Shown: positions 25,902 to 34,221 of the stretch, one piece after another
Position numbering within the stretch: position 1 is the stretch's first letter
Layout of the letters: every line of letters begins with the position of its first letter
From: Armatimonadota bacterium
GTDB lineage: Bacteria; Armatimonadota; JADLDR01
DNA length: 48,407 nt
Assembly (NCBI GenBank): GCA_020846535.1
Contig: JADLDR010000248.1
Span: 1 to 48,407, forward strand
Reading direction: 5' to 3'
Notes under the pieces: generated by a model
What the model saw: only the letters and a program-made list of their open reading frames with translations
What the model was told of the DNA's origin: nothing
Databases searched by the model: none
Made by a program: the position numbers and the translations under genes

Positions 25902-26088
25902 GATTGCTTCCTTTCCTTACCTCCATGATGCCGACTGCCATCCTCTCGCTTGTGGCGGATAGGCAGCGCCTTCCGTGGCGGTTCCAGTATTATTATGCCA
26001 GACTGAACCGAAAACTGGAGATAAGGGGGCGAAAGAATCAGCAGGCCGGCAGGCTCCGGGGGCACTGCCGGAACCTCCGCCTTCCGCG

Positions 26089-26694
26089 TTATGAATCTGC
26101 CAGCAGGTAATAAGACCGCGCCAGCTCCTCCCATCGCCGGGCGTATTCCATCGTCACTTCCGTATGGATATTGACAGGCAGCATCCGGTCAGGCCCCCGC
26201 GCCTGGATGACAGCCTGCACGCCTTCGTAGTCCTGCCCCTTCGATTCCGTCCGAATCCACAGCGGCATCGGCATCTTGGGGTGAAGGTAGAGGTGGGCTT
26301 CCCCGTAGCTTTCCTCCATCAGCCGGGCCAGGGCCTCGGCTGTGGCCGCAGGGTAGCGGACGCAGGGGGTGGTGACCCACCAGCCTTCCGTAAGATACTG
26401 CATCTTCTCCGCCCGGAAGCGCACGTGGCGCAAAGGGGCGTATTCCAGGTAATCGCCGTCAGGCCCGGTTTGCCGTTCGAAATCATCCCACCCGACTTCG
26501 ATAAAGGCCTCTTCCTCATCGAGCATCTTGAGCGGTATCTGCTCGTAATACAATCCGATAGTATGATCCTCGCTGAGCGCCTCCGAGGGGATCCGCGTTC
26601 CGTCATCCAGTTGCTCGATGATATCGAAACGGTGCGGCAACACCTGCTCCGCAAGCCGGGCAAATCGCTCTATGGCCCCCACAGCTTTCGACAT
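26089..26694 (-). CDS. Hypothetical cytoplasmic protein
   Basis: 201 residues; the start at 26694 is supported by AAGGAG eight bases upstream. No signal peptide or membrane segment is present. Acidic, with several Trp/Tyr-rich strands (EGWWVTTPCVRYP, EEAFIEVGWDDFER). I recognise no family. The gene is divergent from the metal-regulator operon, sharing a 164-bp regulatory region, so a link to metal control is possible but unproven. The 187-bp gap 25902-26088 downstream holds no visible gene. Confidence 0.6.
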   Translation of the reverse strand: MSKAVGAIERFARLAEQVLPHRFDIIEQLDDGTRIPSEALSEDHTIGLYYEQIPLKMLDEEEAFIEVGWDDFERQTGPDGDYLEYAPLRHVRFRAEKMQYLTEGWWVTTPCVRYPAATAEALARLMEESYGEAHLYLHPKMPMPLWIRTESKGQDYEGVQAVIQARGPDRMLPVNIHTEVTMEYARRWEELARSYYLLADS

Positions 26695-26777
26695 GGCAGA
26701 TCTCCTTACATGAAGATACTAACGCTATATACGCGATAGATTGGGAATTTCCTCTTTTTGTGAAAATTCGCGGGCTC

Positions 26778-26827
26778 TTGACAAAGTCCGTCCCCCTGTG
26801 GCATACTATAGTTGAATGATTGCTCAA
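26778..26827 (+). promoter_or_regulatory. Promoter and likely ArsR/SmtB operator of the metal-efflux operon
   Basis: TTGACA (26778-26783) is followed at an 18-20 bp distance by CATACT/TACTAT (26802-26809). Immediately after is the interrupted palindrome TTGAATGATTGCTCAA (26812-26827), close to the TGAA-N-TTCA operator form bound by ArsR/SmtB repressors, positioned to block the polymerase. Flanking ATAGTT (26808-26813)/AACTAT (26834-26839) adds outer symmetry. Confidence 0.6.
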
Positions 26828-26858
26828 ATGAAGAACTATCGGTGTGAAGGAGCGCGCG

Positions 26859-27275
26859 ATGTATTTCAAGATGCGGCCCGATAGCGAAGCCTGCATGGTG
26901 GTTGAGATCCATGAGGACGCGGTGGAGCGGGTCGGGCCGAAAATGCCGGGGACGCAGGAGACAGAGCGGGTGGCTGAGGTCTTCAAGGCCCTCGCCGACC
27001 CGACGCGGGCCAGGCTCATCTTCGCCTTGAAGGAAGAGCCTCTGTGCGTCTGTGATCTGGCGCACCTGCTGCGGATGTCCGTTTCGGCGATCTCCCACCA
27101 GTTGAGGGTGCTGCGGAACCTGGGGCTTGTGCGGGGCGAGCGCGAGGGGCGGATCGTGACCTATTCTCTGAACGACAGCTTTATCAAGCACATGCTGGAA
27201 GACTGTATGGCCCACCTGACCCAGCAGGGGATCGAGCCGGTTTCAAGCGGCCCGGCACCGGAGGCCGCGCCATGA
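26859..27275 (+). CDS. ArsR/SmtB-family metal-sensing repressor (CadC/CmtR-like)
   Basis: 138 residues from ATG 26859, with AAGGAG upstream. The winged helix contains LADPTRARLIFALKEEPLCV and MSVSAISHQLRVLRNLGLVR. The ELCVC-like pair (LCVCDLAHLL) in the DNA-binding helix region is the alpha3 metal site of CadC-type Cd/Pb/Zn sensors, and the N-terminal Cys-Met-Val-Val-Glu-Ile-His could complete it. A C-terminal HMLEDCMAHL helix resembles an alpha5 zinc site. The 4-bp overlap with the P-type ATPase gene, and the palindrome at the promoter, indicate autoregulation. Confidence 0.88.
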   Translation: MYFKMRPDSEACMVVEIHEDAVERVGPKMPGTQETERVAEVFKALADPTRARLIFALKEEPLCVCDLAHLLRMSVSAISHQLRVLRNLGLVRGEREGRIVTYSLNDSFIKHMLEDCMAHLTQQGIEPVSSGPAPEAAP

Positions 27276-29416
27276 CATCCCCTGAGCCGGCATCATCCCG
27301 AACCGGGCCGGAACTCCGGAAAACCGTTCTCAGAGTGAAAGGGATGGACTGCGCCGACTGCGCGGTCCTTCTGGAGAAATATCTGAGCAAAGTGCCGGGC
27401 GTGGCCGAGGTCAGCGTCAGCTTCGGGGCCGCCACCATGCAGGTTTCCCACACGGAGGCGGTTTCGCCCGATAGCCTGCGCCAGAAAGTCGCCGAAGCCG
27501 GTTACCGGGCCGAACTGGAGAATTTGCATGAAATAGACCGCCCCGAATCGTTGTGGCGTTCCCGGCGGGCGCAGATCGCGGCAGCCTCCGGCCTGCTGGC
27601 AGGGGCCGGATTTTTGCTGTCCGCAATCCCTTCTCTGGAGCGGTGGAGCATTCCCGCCTACGCTCTAGCGATGGCGGCGGCCGGGCTGCCGGTGCTGCGG
27701 GTCAGCCTCCTCAGCCTGCGCTCCGGCACGCTGGATATGAATGTGCTGATGGGCCTGGCCGCCGTCGGGGCTGCCATCATCGGCGAGTGGTCGGAAGGGG
27801 CGACCGTGCTTTTCCTTTTCGCCATGGGGGAAACCCTGGAGGCCATGACGCTCGACAAGACGCGCCGCTCCATCCGCTCCCTGATGGCGCTGACCCCCAA
27901 CGAAGCCTCCTGCCTGCGCTCCGGAATGGAGGAACGCCTGCCCGTGGAAGAGATCAGGATAGGGGATATCCTGCTGGTCCGACCCGGGGAGCGCATCGCT
28001 ATGGACGGGGTCGTCCTGCGCGGGCAGTCCGCGGTGAACCAGGCTCCGATCACCGGAGAATCCGTCCCGGTCGATAAAAGGGAAGGGGATGAGGTTTTCG
28101 CCGGGACCATCAACAGTGACGGGGTGCTGGAGGTGCGCATCACCCGTAGCTACCGGGAGAATACCCTGTCCCGCATCATTTATCTGGTGGAGGAGGCCCA
28201 GGCTCAAAAGGCCCCTTCCCAGCGGTTCGTGGACCGGTTTGCCCGCATCTATACGCCTTCGGTGATCGGGCTGGCGGCTCTCATTTCGATCATTCCCCCG
28301 CTTTTGATGGACGCACCGTTCAAGGTGTGGTTTTACAAGGCCCTGATGCTGATGGTCATTTCCTGCCCCTGCGCCCTGGTGATCTCAACCCCGGTCGCGA
28401 TAGCGGCGGCCATCGGCGCGGCCTCCCGAAGCGGTGTGCTGATCAAGGGCGGGGCCTACCTGGAGGCGTTCGGCGGGCTGAAAGTGATGGCCTTCGACAA
28501 AACCGGAACCCTGACCGAAGGGAAGCCCGCGGTGGTGGATATCGTCTCCCTGAACGGGCTGCCGCCCCGGGAAGTACTCCGCCTGGCAGCTTCCCTGGAG
28601 AGCCGCTCGGAACACCCTCTGGCCCGAGCCATAGTCGCCCGGGCCGAAAAGGAAAATCTCCCCCTTGCCGTTCCCGCCGATATCCGGATCCTGCCCGGGC
28701 AGGGGCTGCAAGCCGCCCTTGAGAACCGGGATTACTGGATCGGCTCCCCGACATGGCTCGGTCCGGAGTTGGGGTTTCGAGAGGGCGGGGAGGCGGCGGC
28801 CCGCTTGCAGGAAGAGGGGAAAACCGCGGTCGTTCTGACCGAAGGCCGAGCGCCGGTGGGCATTATCGCACTCGCGGATGCGCCCCGGCCCGGCGCGGCG
28901 GAGGCGGTTCGCGCCCTCAAGCGGGAAGGCATTCGCCGGGTGGCGATGCTGACCGGAGACCATTTACTGACCGCCCGCCAGATCGCCCGCCAGACCGAGG
29001 TGGACGAGGTGAAGGCGGGCCTCCTGCCGGAAGGCAAAGTGGCCGCCGTCCGGGAGTTGATCGGGCAGCACGGCGCGGTCGCGATGGTGGGAGACGGCAT
29101 CAACGACGCCCCGGCCTTAGCCGCCGCCACGGTCGGGATCGCCATGGGGGCCGCCGGAACCGATACGGCCCTGGAGACCGCCGACATCGCTCTGATGGGA
29201 GACGACCTCTCCAGGCTGCCCTACATCGCCCATCTCAGCCGCCGCACCCTCGGCATTCTGCGCCAGAACGTGGCTTTTGCCCTCATCCTGAAACTCAGCT
29301 TCCTGGCGCTGGCCTTCCTGGGAGCCGCCAACCTCTGGATGGCCGTCTTCGCGGACACGGGAGCCTCCCTGATCGTCATCATGAACAGCATGAGGCTGCT
29401 GAGAGAATCGCGCTGA
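27272..29416 (+). CDS. Heavy-metal P1B-type ATPase (Cd/Zn/Pb exporter)
   Basis: 714 residues. An N-terminal metal-binding domain has GMDCADC (Cys27, Cys30). Membrane helices follow, with the actuator motif TGES, the metal-binding CPC in SCPCALVISTPVAIA, the phosphorylated Asp in DKTGTLTEG, and the hinge AMVGDGINDAPAL. The last helix contains ADTGASLIVIMN, the Asp typical of the ZntA/CadA (P1B-2) subgroup rather than copper pumps. With its upstream CadC-like repressor it forms a standard two-gene metal-resistance operon, exporting Zn, Cd or Pb across the cytoplasmic membrane. Confidence 0.95.
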   Translation: MTSPEPASSRTGPELRKTVLRVKGMDCADCAVLLEKYLSKVPGVAEVSVSFGAATMQVSHTEAVSPDSLRQKVAEAGYRAELENLHEIDRPESLWRSRRAQIAAASGLLAGAGFLLSAIPSLERWSIPAYALAMAAAGLPVLRVSLLSLRSGTLDMNVLMGLAAVGAAIIGEWSEGATVLFLFAMGETLEAMTLDKTRRSIRSLMALTPNEASCLRSGMEERLPVEEIRIGDILLVRPGERIAMDGVVLRGQSAVNQAPITGESVPVDKREGDEVFAGTINSDGVLEVRITRSYRENTLSRIIYLVEEAQAQKAPSQRFVDRFARIYTPSVIGLAALISIIPPLLMDAPFKVWFYKALMLMVISCPCALVISTPVAIAAAIGAASRSGVLIKGGAYLEAFGGLKVMAFDKTGTLTEGKPAVVDIVSLNGLPPREVLRLAASLESRSEHPLARAIVARAEKENLPLAVPADIRILPGQGLQAALENRDYWIGSPTWLGPELGFREGGEAAARLQEEGKTAVVLTEGRAPVGIIALADAPRPGAAEAVRALKREGIRRVAMLTGDHLLTARQIARQTEVDEVKAGLLPEGKVAAVRELIGQHGAVAMVGDGINDAPALAAATVGIAMGAAGTDTALETADIALMGDDLSRLPYIAHLSRRTLGILRQNVAFALILKLSFLALAFLGAANLWMAVFADTGASLIVIMNSMRLLRESR

Positions 29417-29497
29417 CCAATCCTGAAGCGGGGCTGCAAAAGGGCAGACACGCAGGCCTGTCGCTGTGGTTTGAAATTTGGGGTGAGGGGAGACCGT

Positions 29498-30670
29498 ATG
29501 TATATCATCGGCCTGATGTCCGGCACCTCCGCGGACGGCATCGATGCGGCCCTGACAGAGATCCAGGGGGAGTTCCCGGATATACAGGTGCGCCTGGTCG
29601 CCTTTGCCTGCCGGCCTCATGCGCCGGAGATCAGGGAAGCCATCCTTTCGCTCTGTTCTCCGGAAGGCGGGCGGATGGACAGGCTGTGCGGGCTGAATGC
29701 CGCGCTGGGGGAATCTTTTGCGGAGGCCGCCCTGGAGGTGTCCCGGTCGGCGGGCGTGCCGATGGCCGCGGTCAGCCTGATCGGGTCCCACGGGCAGACA
29801 GTCTGGCACCAGCCGGAGCCTGTCAGGATCGGCCCGTATCAGGGCCGGAGTACTCTTCAGGTCGGGGAACCGGCCATCATCGCCGAGAGAACGGGGGTCA
29901 CGGTGGTCGCCGATTTTCGCCCTGCCGACATGGCCGCCGGAGGACAGGGCGCGCCCCTGACGCCCTTTGCCGATTACCTGTTCTTTCGCGACCAGACGAA
30001 AGGCCGGGCCATCCAGAATATCGGCGGCATCGCCAATGTAACCTACCTCCCGCCCGGCGCTGCGCCCGAGGAGGTCATCGCCTTCGACACCGGGCCGGGC
30101 AATATGGTGATCGATGCCCTTGTCGCCCATTTCTCCGGCGGGCAGGCCCGGCAGGATGCGGACGGCGCAGGCGCTGCCCGGGGGCGCATTCGCCCGGCCC
30201 TGCTGGGCCGCTGGCTGAAGCATCCCTTCTTTCATATCGAGCCGCCTAAATCGACGGGCCGGGAGCAGTTCGGGGCCGGGTTCGTACGAGCCTGTCTGGA
30301 GTCCGCGCCGGAGGCGTCCCCGGAAGACCTGCTGGCAACCGCTACCGCCCTGACCGCCGAAAGTATCGCCTCGGCCTACCGGCGGTGGGTGCTGCCCCGA
30401 GGCCCGGCGCATGAGATCGTCCTGGGCGGGGGCGGCATCCATAACCTTACGCTGCGCTCCATGCTGGCGGAACGCCTCTCTCCCATCCCCATCCGCACCC
30501 ATGCCGATTACGGCCTGCCGGACAAGGCGAAGGAAGCCGTAGCCTTCGCGCTCCTCGCCTATGCTGCCGCCCGCGGCATCCCCGGAAACATTCCGTCCGC
30601 TACCGGGGCCGCCCGGCCTGCGGTGCTGGGGAAGATCATCCCGGGTAAAAAGGGGTGGAGGCCCCTCTAA
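29498..30670 (+). CDS. anmK: Anhydro-N-acetylmuramic acid kinase
   Basis: 390 residues. ATG 29498 is preferred over the upstream 29471 because GAGGGGAG precedes it. Family signatures: GLMSGTSADGIDAAL at the N-terminus (ATP-phosphate loop), SLIGSHGQTVWH, GGQGAPLTPFADYLFF (catalytic Asp), IQNIGGIANVTYL, FDTGPGNMVIDAL and late GGGGIHN. The enzyme phosphorylates 1,6-anhydroMurNAc while opening the anhydro ring, giving MurNAc-6-P in cell-wall recycling. No murQ or ampD neighbours are present. Only a short spacer (21 bp) separates it from the convergent secreted protein. Confidence 0.95.
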   Translation: MYIIGLMSGTSADGIDAALTEIQGEFPDIQVRLVAFACRPHAPEIREAILSLCSPEGGRMDRLCGLNAALGESFAEAALEVSRSAGVPMAAVSLIGSHGQTVWHQPEPVRIGPYQGRSTLQVGEPAIIAERTGVTVVADFRPADMAAGGQGAPLTPFADYLFFRDQTKGRAIQNIGGIANVTYLPPGAAPEEVIAFDTGPGNMVIDALVAHFSGGQARQDADGAGAARGRIRPALLGRWLKHPFFHIEPPKSTGREQFGAGFVRACLESAPEASPEDLLATATALTAESIASAYRRWVLPRGPAHEIVLGGGGIHNLTLRSMLAERLSPIPIRTHADYGLPDKAKEAVAFALLAYAAARGIPGNIPSATGAARPAVLGKIIPGKKGWRPL

Positions 30671-30691
30671 CGCTGCCTCCGCCCCTTCGAT

Positions 30692-31831
30692 TCAATCGTC
30701 GCCTTTATGCTTTCCCTTAACCCGCCTGTCTTTGTGCTTGTTCTCTTGATCCCATCCCTTATGTTTCCCTATCTCCCATCCGCGGTGCAGGCCGTTGTCA
30801 TGGCGCTCCCGCTCGCGGGGCACGCTCCACCGGTTGTCATCATTCCGGTCTTCCCGCTGCCGGCTTTCCTCCCGCTGTCGGCGCTCCTCTCGCGGCCGTT
30901 CCGTCCTGGGGCGGCGCGGATAGTGTGCCTGGGGCCGGGCGGGGGTGCGTACCTCGCGGATGCGCTCCTGCCGGGCAATAGAGGTATCGATCAAAGCGGT
31001 TACCCCCACTCCCTCCACGCGGCGGATGTTGCGCGGGGCAATGCCATGGGTCGGCACAAGGGCGCGCACCCGGCAGCGGCCCCGATCAAAGATATCCTGA
31101 TATTCCCAGACCACCTTCACCTTCGGAAGTGTTGCGGCGGAGCCGGTGACCTGAACGCCGCCGATATAGGCCGCCTCTCCGAAGCTGGCCTGGGGGACTA
31201 CTTTGGTGGCTCCGCTCCGGTTCATGGAGACCGTATTATTGATGAACTGGTTCAGCGGTTTGGCGAAGGACACTACGCTTGCGGCCACCCCGCCCGCCAG
31301 CAGAATCCGGTCGCCGGTGATCCGGCCCGAGTGGGTGGCTGCCGGGTAGCCGTTGTCCAGAGAGACATCGATCAGGGCGGAGAGGCCGACCTTCGGAACC
31401 CGGCGCAGTTCCAGAGAGTTGAGGCTCGAACTCGGAACCATCGCCCGGACGCGGTAGCTGCCCTGGTCGAAATTCTGCTCGTACTGCCAGACGACCTGGG
31501 TGGTGTTCACCAGCAAGCGCGGGCCGACCACCTGCGCCCCGCCGATATAGGCCCTTTGGCCCACCGAGAGTACCGGAACGACCTTGGTTGCCAGCCGGAC
31601 AGGAACCCGGTTTCTGAGGGTTACGGCATTGATGAACTGGTTGAGGGGCTTGCTGGCCTGCTTGACGGCATAGCCTATGGCAATCCCTTTGATGACTTTG
31701 CCCCCGAAGGATTTGCCCTGAAGGATATCCTCCAACTGGGCGGAAGCGGGGTCGGAAAAGAGAAGAATCACAATCGCGGCGAATGCAGCGCAGACAGCGC
31801 CCGAAGCGGATCGGCGTCGAACCATCTCCAT
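30692..31831 (-). CDS. Secreted protein with duplicated domain and charged C-terminal tail
   Basis: 379 residues; the start at 31831 has GGAAAGGAG upstream. A signal peptide (residues 1-32) ends at an Ala-x-Ala site. Two tandem copies of a domain of about 110 residues follow. Both contain KPLNQFIN, ATKVVP, AYIGG-QV, VWxYxxxFDxGxxRVRAxVP and a vGvtALIDxS end. After about residue 285 comes a low-complexity tail rich in Arg, Glu, Lys, His and Asp. No known family is recognised. The surplus of charge suggests an extracytoplasmic structural or binding role. Confidence 0.7.
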   Translation of the reverse strand: MEMVRRRSASGAVCAAFAAIVILLFSDPASAQLEDILQGKSFGGKVIKGIAIGYAVKQASKPLNQFINAVTLRNRVPVRLATKVVPVLSVGQRAYIGGAQVVGPRLLVNTTQVVWQYEQNFDQGSYRVRAMVPSSSLNSLELRRVPKVGLSALIDVSLDNGYPAATHSGRITGDRILLAGGVAASVVSFAKPLNQFINNTVSMNRSGATKVVPQASFGEAAYIGGVQVTGSAATLPKVKVVWEYQDIFDRGRCRVRALVPTHGIAPRNIRRVEGVGVTALIDTSIARQERIREVRTPARPQAHYPRRPRTERPREERRQREESRQREDRNDDNRWSVPRERERHDNGLHRGWEIGKHKGWDQENKHKDRRVKGKHKGDD

Positions 31832-31944
31832 ATGCGCTCCTTTCCAAAATCATTCTCAGGACATTCGCCTGCCGTATCGAGTTCAAGCGGAAATCTCGAA
31901 TCTAATGGTTAGACGCTCGAAAGAAGCGCGAAGCTCCAGCCGCC

Positions 31945-32814
31945 TCAGAGCCAGCGCCGGGACAAGGAGACATCCTCCCGGATGCCCGCCGGATCGATGA
32001 TCGCCCGCAGTTTGGTCAGGGTGCAGGCTTGCTTGATAATCTTTCGCAGGGTGGGATAGCTTTCCAGGGAGGCCGGGGATCGGTTGACGCGGTTTCTCCA
32101 CTCCTCGCGGAAGCCCTTCGCCTTGACACGGTAGGGGGCTGCCACATAGAGCAGCACCTCGGTATCATCTTCGTTCAGGGCAGTCAGCTTCATCGGATAG
32201 ATAATCTTCCGGGTGGGGAAAGTCAGGCGAAGGGGCTGAATGACACCCTCCTTCAGCCCCTGCTCGACGCTCCGGGTAGGCAAAGTGATCCGCATGGCGA
32301 CGAAAACCCATCCTCGCCGGACATAATCTGAAACAATGTCTGCCCCTGCCAATGGAAAAGCGTACCCGTTTTTCTTGAGCCACCGCACCAGGGCATCGGA
32401 ATCGGTAGAGGCCAGAACGCTCACATCGTAGATGCCGACCTTTTTGCGTTCCAGTACCGTTACCGGAGCGGCACCGAAGGCCCCCATCATCATGCTGCCC
32501 ATCTGCCTTGATCGCCTCGGTCGGGGAGCGGTCAACCGGCTGAGTTCATGGAAAGGAGCGCCTTCCAGCTTCCGAACGCGGGGCTGCGACGGAACGGGCA
32601 CGACCCAGGCGAAGTCCGAGGCGTTTCCCTTATAGGAAACCTCGATAACCAGATCCTCCTGTCCATCCTGATAATAGATGAACGCTTTTTGACTCGGCTC
32701 GTAGATATCGATAGACCGGGCGCGGACAATCGGAGCGAACATCGCCCCATCGCTCCATGCGGCCCCGGCAAGGCAGCCGCACAAAACGCACAGCAGGATA
32801 GCTTTTTGCATCAT
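31945..32814 (-). CDS. DUF2330 family exported protein
   Basis: 289 residues; the start at 32814 (a Met-Met pair) follows GGGGAGG. A signal sequence of about 20 residues contains CVLCGCLAG, so a lipoprotein form is possible. The mature part begins DGAMFAPIVRARSIDIYEPS with the DUF2330-like IYYQDGQEDLVIEVSYKGNA and FAWVVPVPSQP segments, and late SLESYPTLRKII. Members are exported proteins of unknown function found in several phyla. A Pro/Arg/Met-rich loop lies near residues 95-110. No partner is obvious. Confidence 0.8.
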   Translation of the reverse strand: MMQKAILLCVLCGCLAGAAWSDGAMFAPIVRARSIDIYEPSQKAFIYYQDGQEDLVIEVSYKGNASDFAWVVPVPSQPRVRKLEGAPFHELSRLTAPRPRRSRQMGSMMMGAFGAAPVTVLERKKVGIYDVSVLASTDSDALVRWLKKNGYAFPLAGADIVSDYVRRGWVFVAMRITLPTRSVEQGLKEGVIQPLRLTFPTRKIIYPMKLTALNEDDTEVLLYVAAPYRVKAKGFREEWRNRVNRSPASLESYPTLRKIIKQACTLTKLRAIIDPAGIREDVSLSRRWL

Positions 32815-32866
32815 GATGCCTCCCCGTATGCTTTTAGATGTTGGTTGCATCAAAAGGCAAAAAGGT

Positions 32867-32900
32867 TCAAAAAAGAAAGGGGCGCTGTATTCAGCGCCCC
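32867..32900 (-). terminator. Strong intrinsic terminator of the prepilin gene
   Basis: GGGGCGCTG (32879-32887) and CAGCGCCCC (32892-32900) form a perfect 9-bp stem with a TATT loop. On the minus strand it is followed by TTTCTTTTTT. It begins 36 bp after the prepilin stop. Confidence 0.92.
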
Positions 32901-32936
32901 TTCAGGACAGAGAAAACTATGTCCAAATGATAGTGA

Positions 32937-33701
32937 TTACTGGCATGTCGAGTCGGTGCGGCCCAACAGCCGGCCACCGACAGCGAAGTGGTTGAAGAGG
33001 TCGACATTGCTGTCGGTGGCGTCAGCATGCATCTTCTCAAATTTATACCACTTCGCATGGCCGTCGCAGAAGAGAAGGTTCAGACCGCCTGAATGCCGGT
33101 CGGTCATGTGAGCGGTATTGAAGGGGCCGCAGCCGTTGCCCTGTCCGTAAGGAGCCAGCCGGGGACACATCACCGAACCGGGCGAAGACTGGTTTTCGCT
33201 GTCGCATCGATCTTCGAGGTTGAATTTCTTCGCGTATTCCTTTGCGAAACCGGTTTCGGCAGCCAGGACGATATTCGCAGGCCTGGCGATGGCTGCCAAC
33301 GACTGGGTGCTCTCGCAACCACGGCAACCCACCACATGGTACATATTGAGACCATAACTGAAGTTCCCGCTCTTGCTGGGGCAGATGAAGATCGACCAGT
33401 TCTTGACATACGGCTGGATCATGCCGAACCACATCGCATTGAACCAGGAGTTGGTGTCACCCTGGGCAGCCAGCGCCGCATCATGGTTGCCATTGTAATA
33501 CCAGGGATATTTTTCGTCATAATCCTGGACATACATCATGATGGCATTGCCCAGTTCCTTGGTATTGGACAGACAAGAGATGGCGCGGGCCTTCTCGCGG
33601 GCCTGCGCAAAGACGGGGAAGAGAATTGCGGCCAAGATCGCTATAATAGCGATAACTACCAGCAATTCAATGAGCGTAAAACCTTTCCTGTTCAGTTTCA
33701 T
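32937..33701 (-). CDS. Type II secretion-like prepilin with H-X9-DG C-terminal motif
   Basis: 254 residues from 33701, preceded by AAAGGAAAAA. The prepilin leader is textbook: [20 protein letters not shown] with cleavage after Gly and a methylatable Phe, then a long hydrophobic helix. [20 protein letters not shown] follows, a pattern I associate with Armatimonadota. The C-terminal [12 protein letters not shown] is the H-X9-DG signature, followed by AKWYKFEKM. It is exported, processed by a prepilin peptidase and probably part of a pseudopilus or cell-surface structure. It has its own promoter and terminator, so it is expressed alone. Confidence 0.93.
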   Translation of the reverse strand: MKLNRKGFTLIELLVVIAIIAILAAILFPVFAQAREKARAISCLSNTKELGNAIMMYVQDYDEKYPWYYNGNHDAALAAQGDTNSWFNAMWFGMIQPYVKNWSIFICPSKSGNFSYGLNMYHVVGCRGCESTQSLAAIARPANIVLAAETGFAKEYAKKFNLEDRCDSENQSSPGSVMCPRLAPYGQGNGCGPFNTAHMTDRHSGGLNLLFCDGHAKWYKFEKMHADATDSNVDLFNHFAVGGRLLGRTDSTCQ

Positions 33702-33837
33702 TTTTTCCTTTCTCCTCTCATCGAGAAGTGACATGGTGAGGGCAGGGCAGCGAATAGATGAGTACGCGATTGGGTCAGCCAGGATGTCCTTTGACTGATC
33801 GCTTAGCTTATCACGCTTAACCCTAAACGTTTTACTA

Positions 33838-33866
33838 ATCATACCGCAAAACCTCAACGATGTCAA
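33838..33866 (-). promoter_or_regulatory. Sigma70 promoter of the prepilin gene
   Basis: On the minus strand, TTGACA (complement of 33861-33866), a 17-bp spacer and TATGAT (complement of 33838-33843). The predicted start is near 33831, giving a leader of about 130 nt. Confidence 0.8.
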
Positions 33867-34128
33867 CACAAAAATCATGAATTGCATCAGTTTTTTTAGG
33901 ATTTTGGCAATAGCATATTATTGACCGTAATGCAAAATGAAACAGGCTGTAGAGAACGCTAAACAGGGGCAATCGGATTCCTACCTGTCGATCCATCTTG
34001 GTTCAGTTGGCGGAACACAAGATTCATGGTCGAAACTCCTCCTTAAGATGCTCTTTCGCTGTAAAGGAATCTTCATTCCTCTCGCGAATGGAAATGCTGT
34101 TTGAATGGCGGAACACAGGATCAGTTTT
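33867..34128. other. AT-rich region between divergent promoters
   Basis: About 260 bp with no gene. It presumably carries upstream elements of the prepilin promoter and the promoter of the glycoside-hydrolase operon; no consensus promoter on the plus strand stands out. GGAACACA occurs at 34011-34018 and again at 34110-34117 in similar surroundings, a possible small duplication. Confidence 0.4.
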
Positions 34129-34221
34129 ATGATCGGATTGACGACATATTTCATCTTCCTTCTGGCGACGGCCATGCTGCCTGCCGGGGCTGCGGGCGCA
34201 AAAAAGGAGAGGGGCCGGTGA
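34129..34221 (+). CDS. 30-codon signal-peptide-like leader frame ending in an A AAA AAG slippery heptamer
   Basis: ATG 34129 encodes MIGLTTYFIFLLATAMLPAG then AAGAKKERGR, a typical secretion signal with an Ala-x-Ala region, and stops at TGA 34219-34221. The A-run at 34200-34206 reads A AAA AAG in this frame, the strongest known bacterial -1 slippery heptamer. A -1 shift there passes exactly into the glycoside-hydrolase frame, adding a signal peptide to it. Its stop also overlaps the GTG start of that gene (GTGA), so simple translational coupling is an alternative. A homopolymer error would look the same. Confidence 0.45.
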   Translation: MIGLTTYFIFLLATAMLPAGAAGAKKERGR

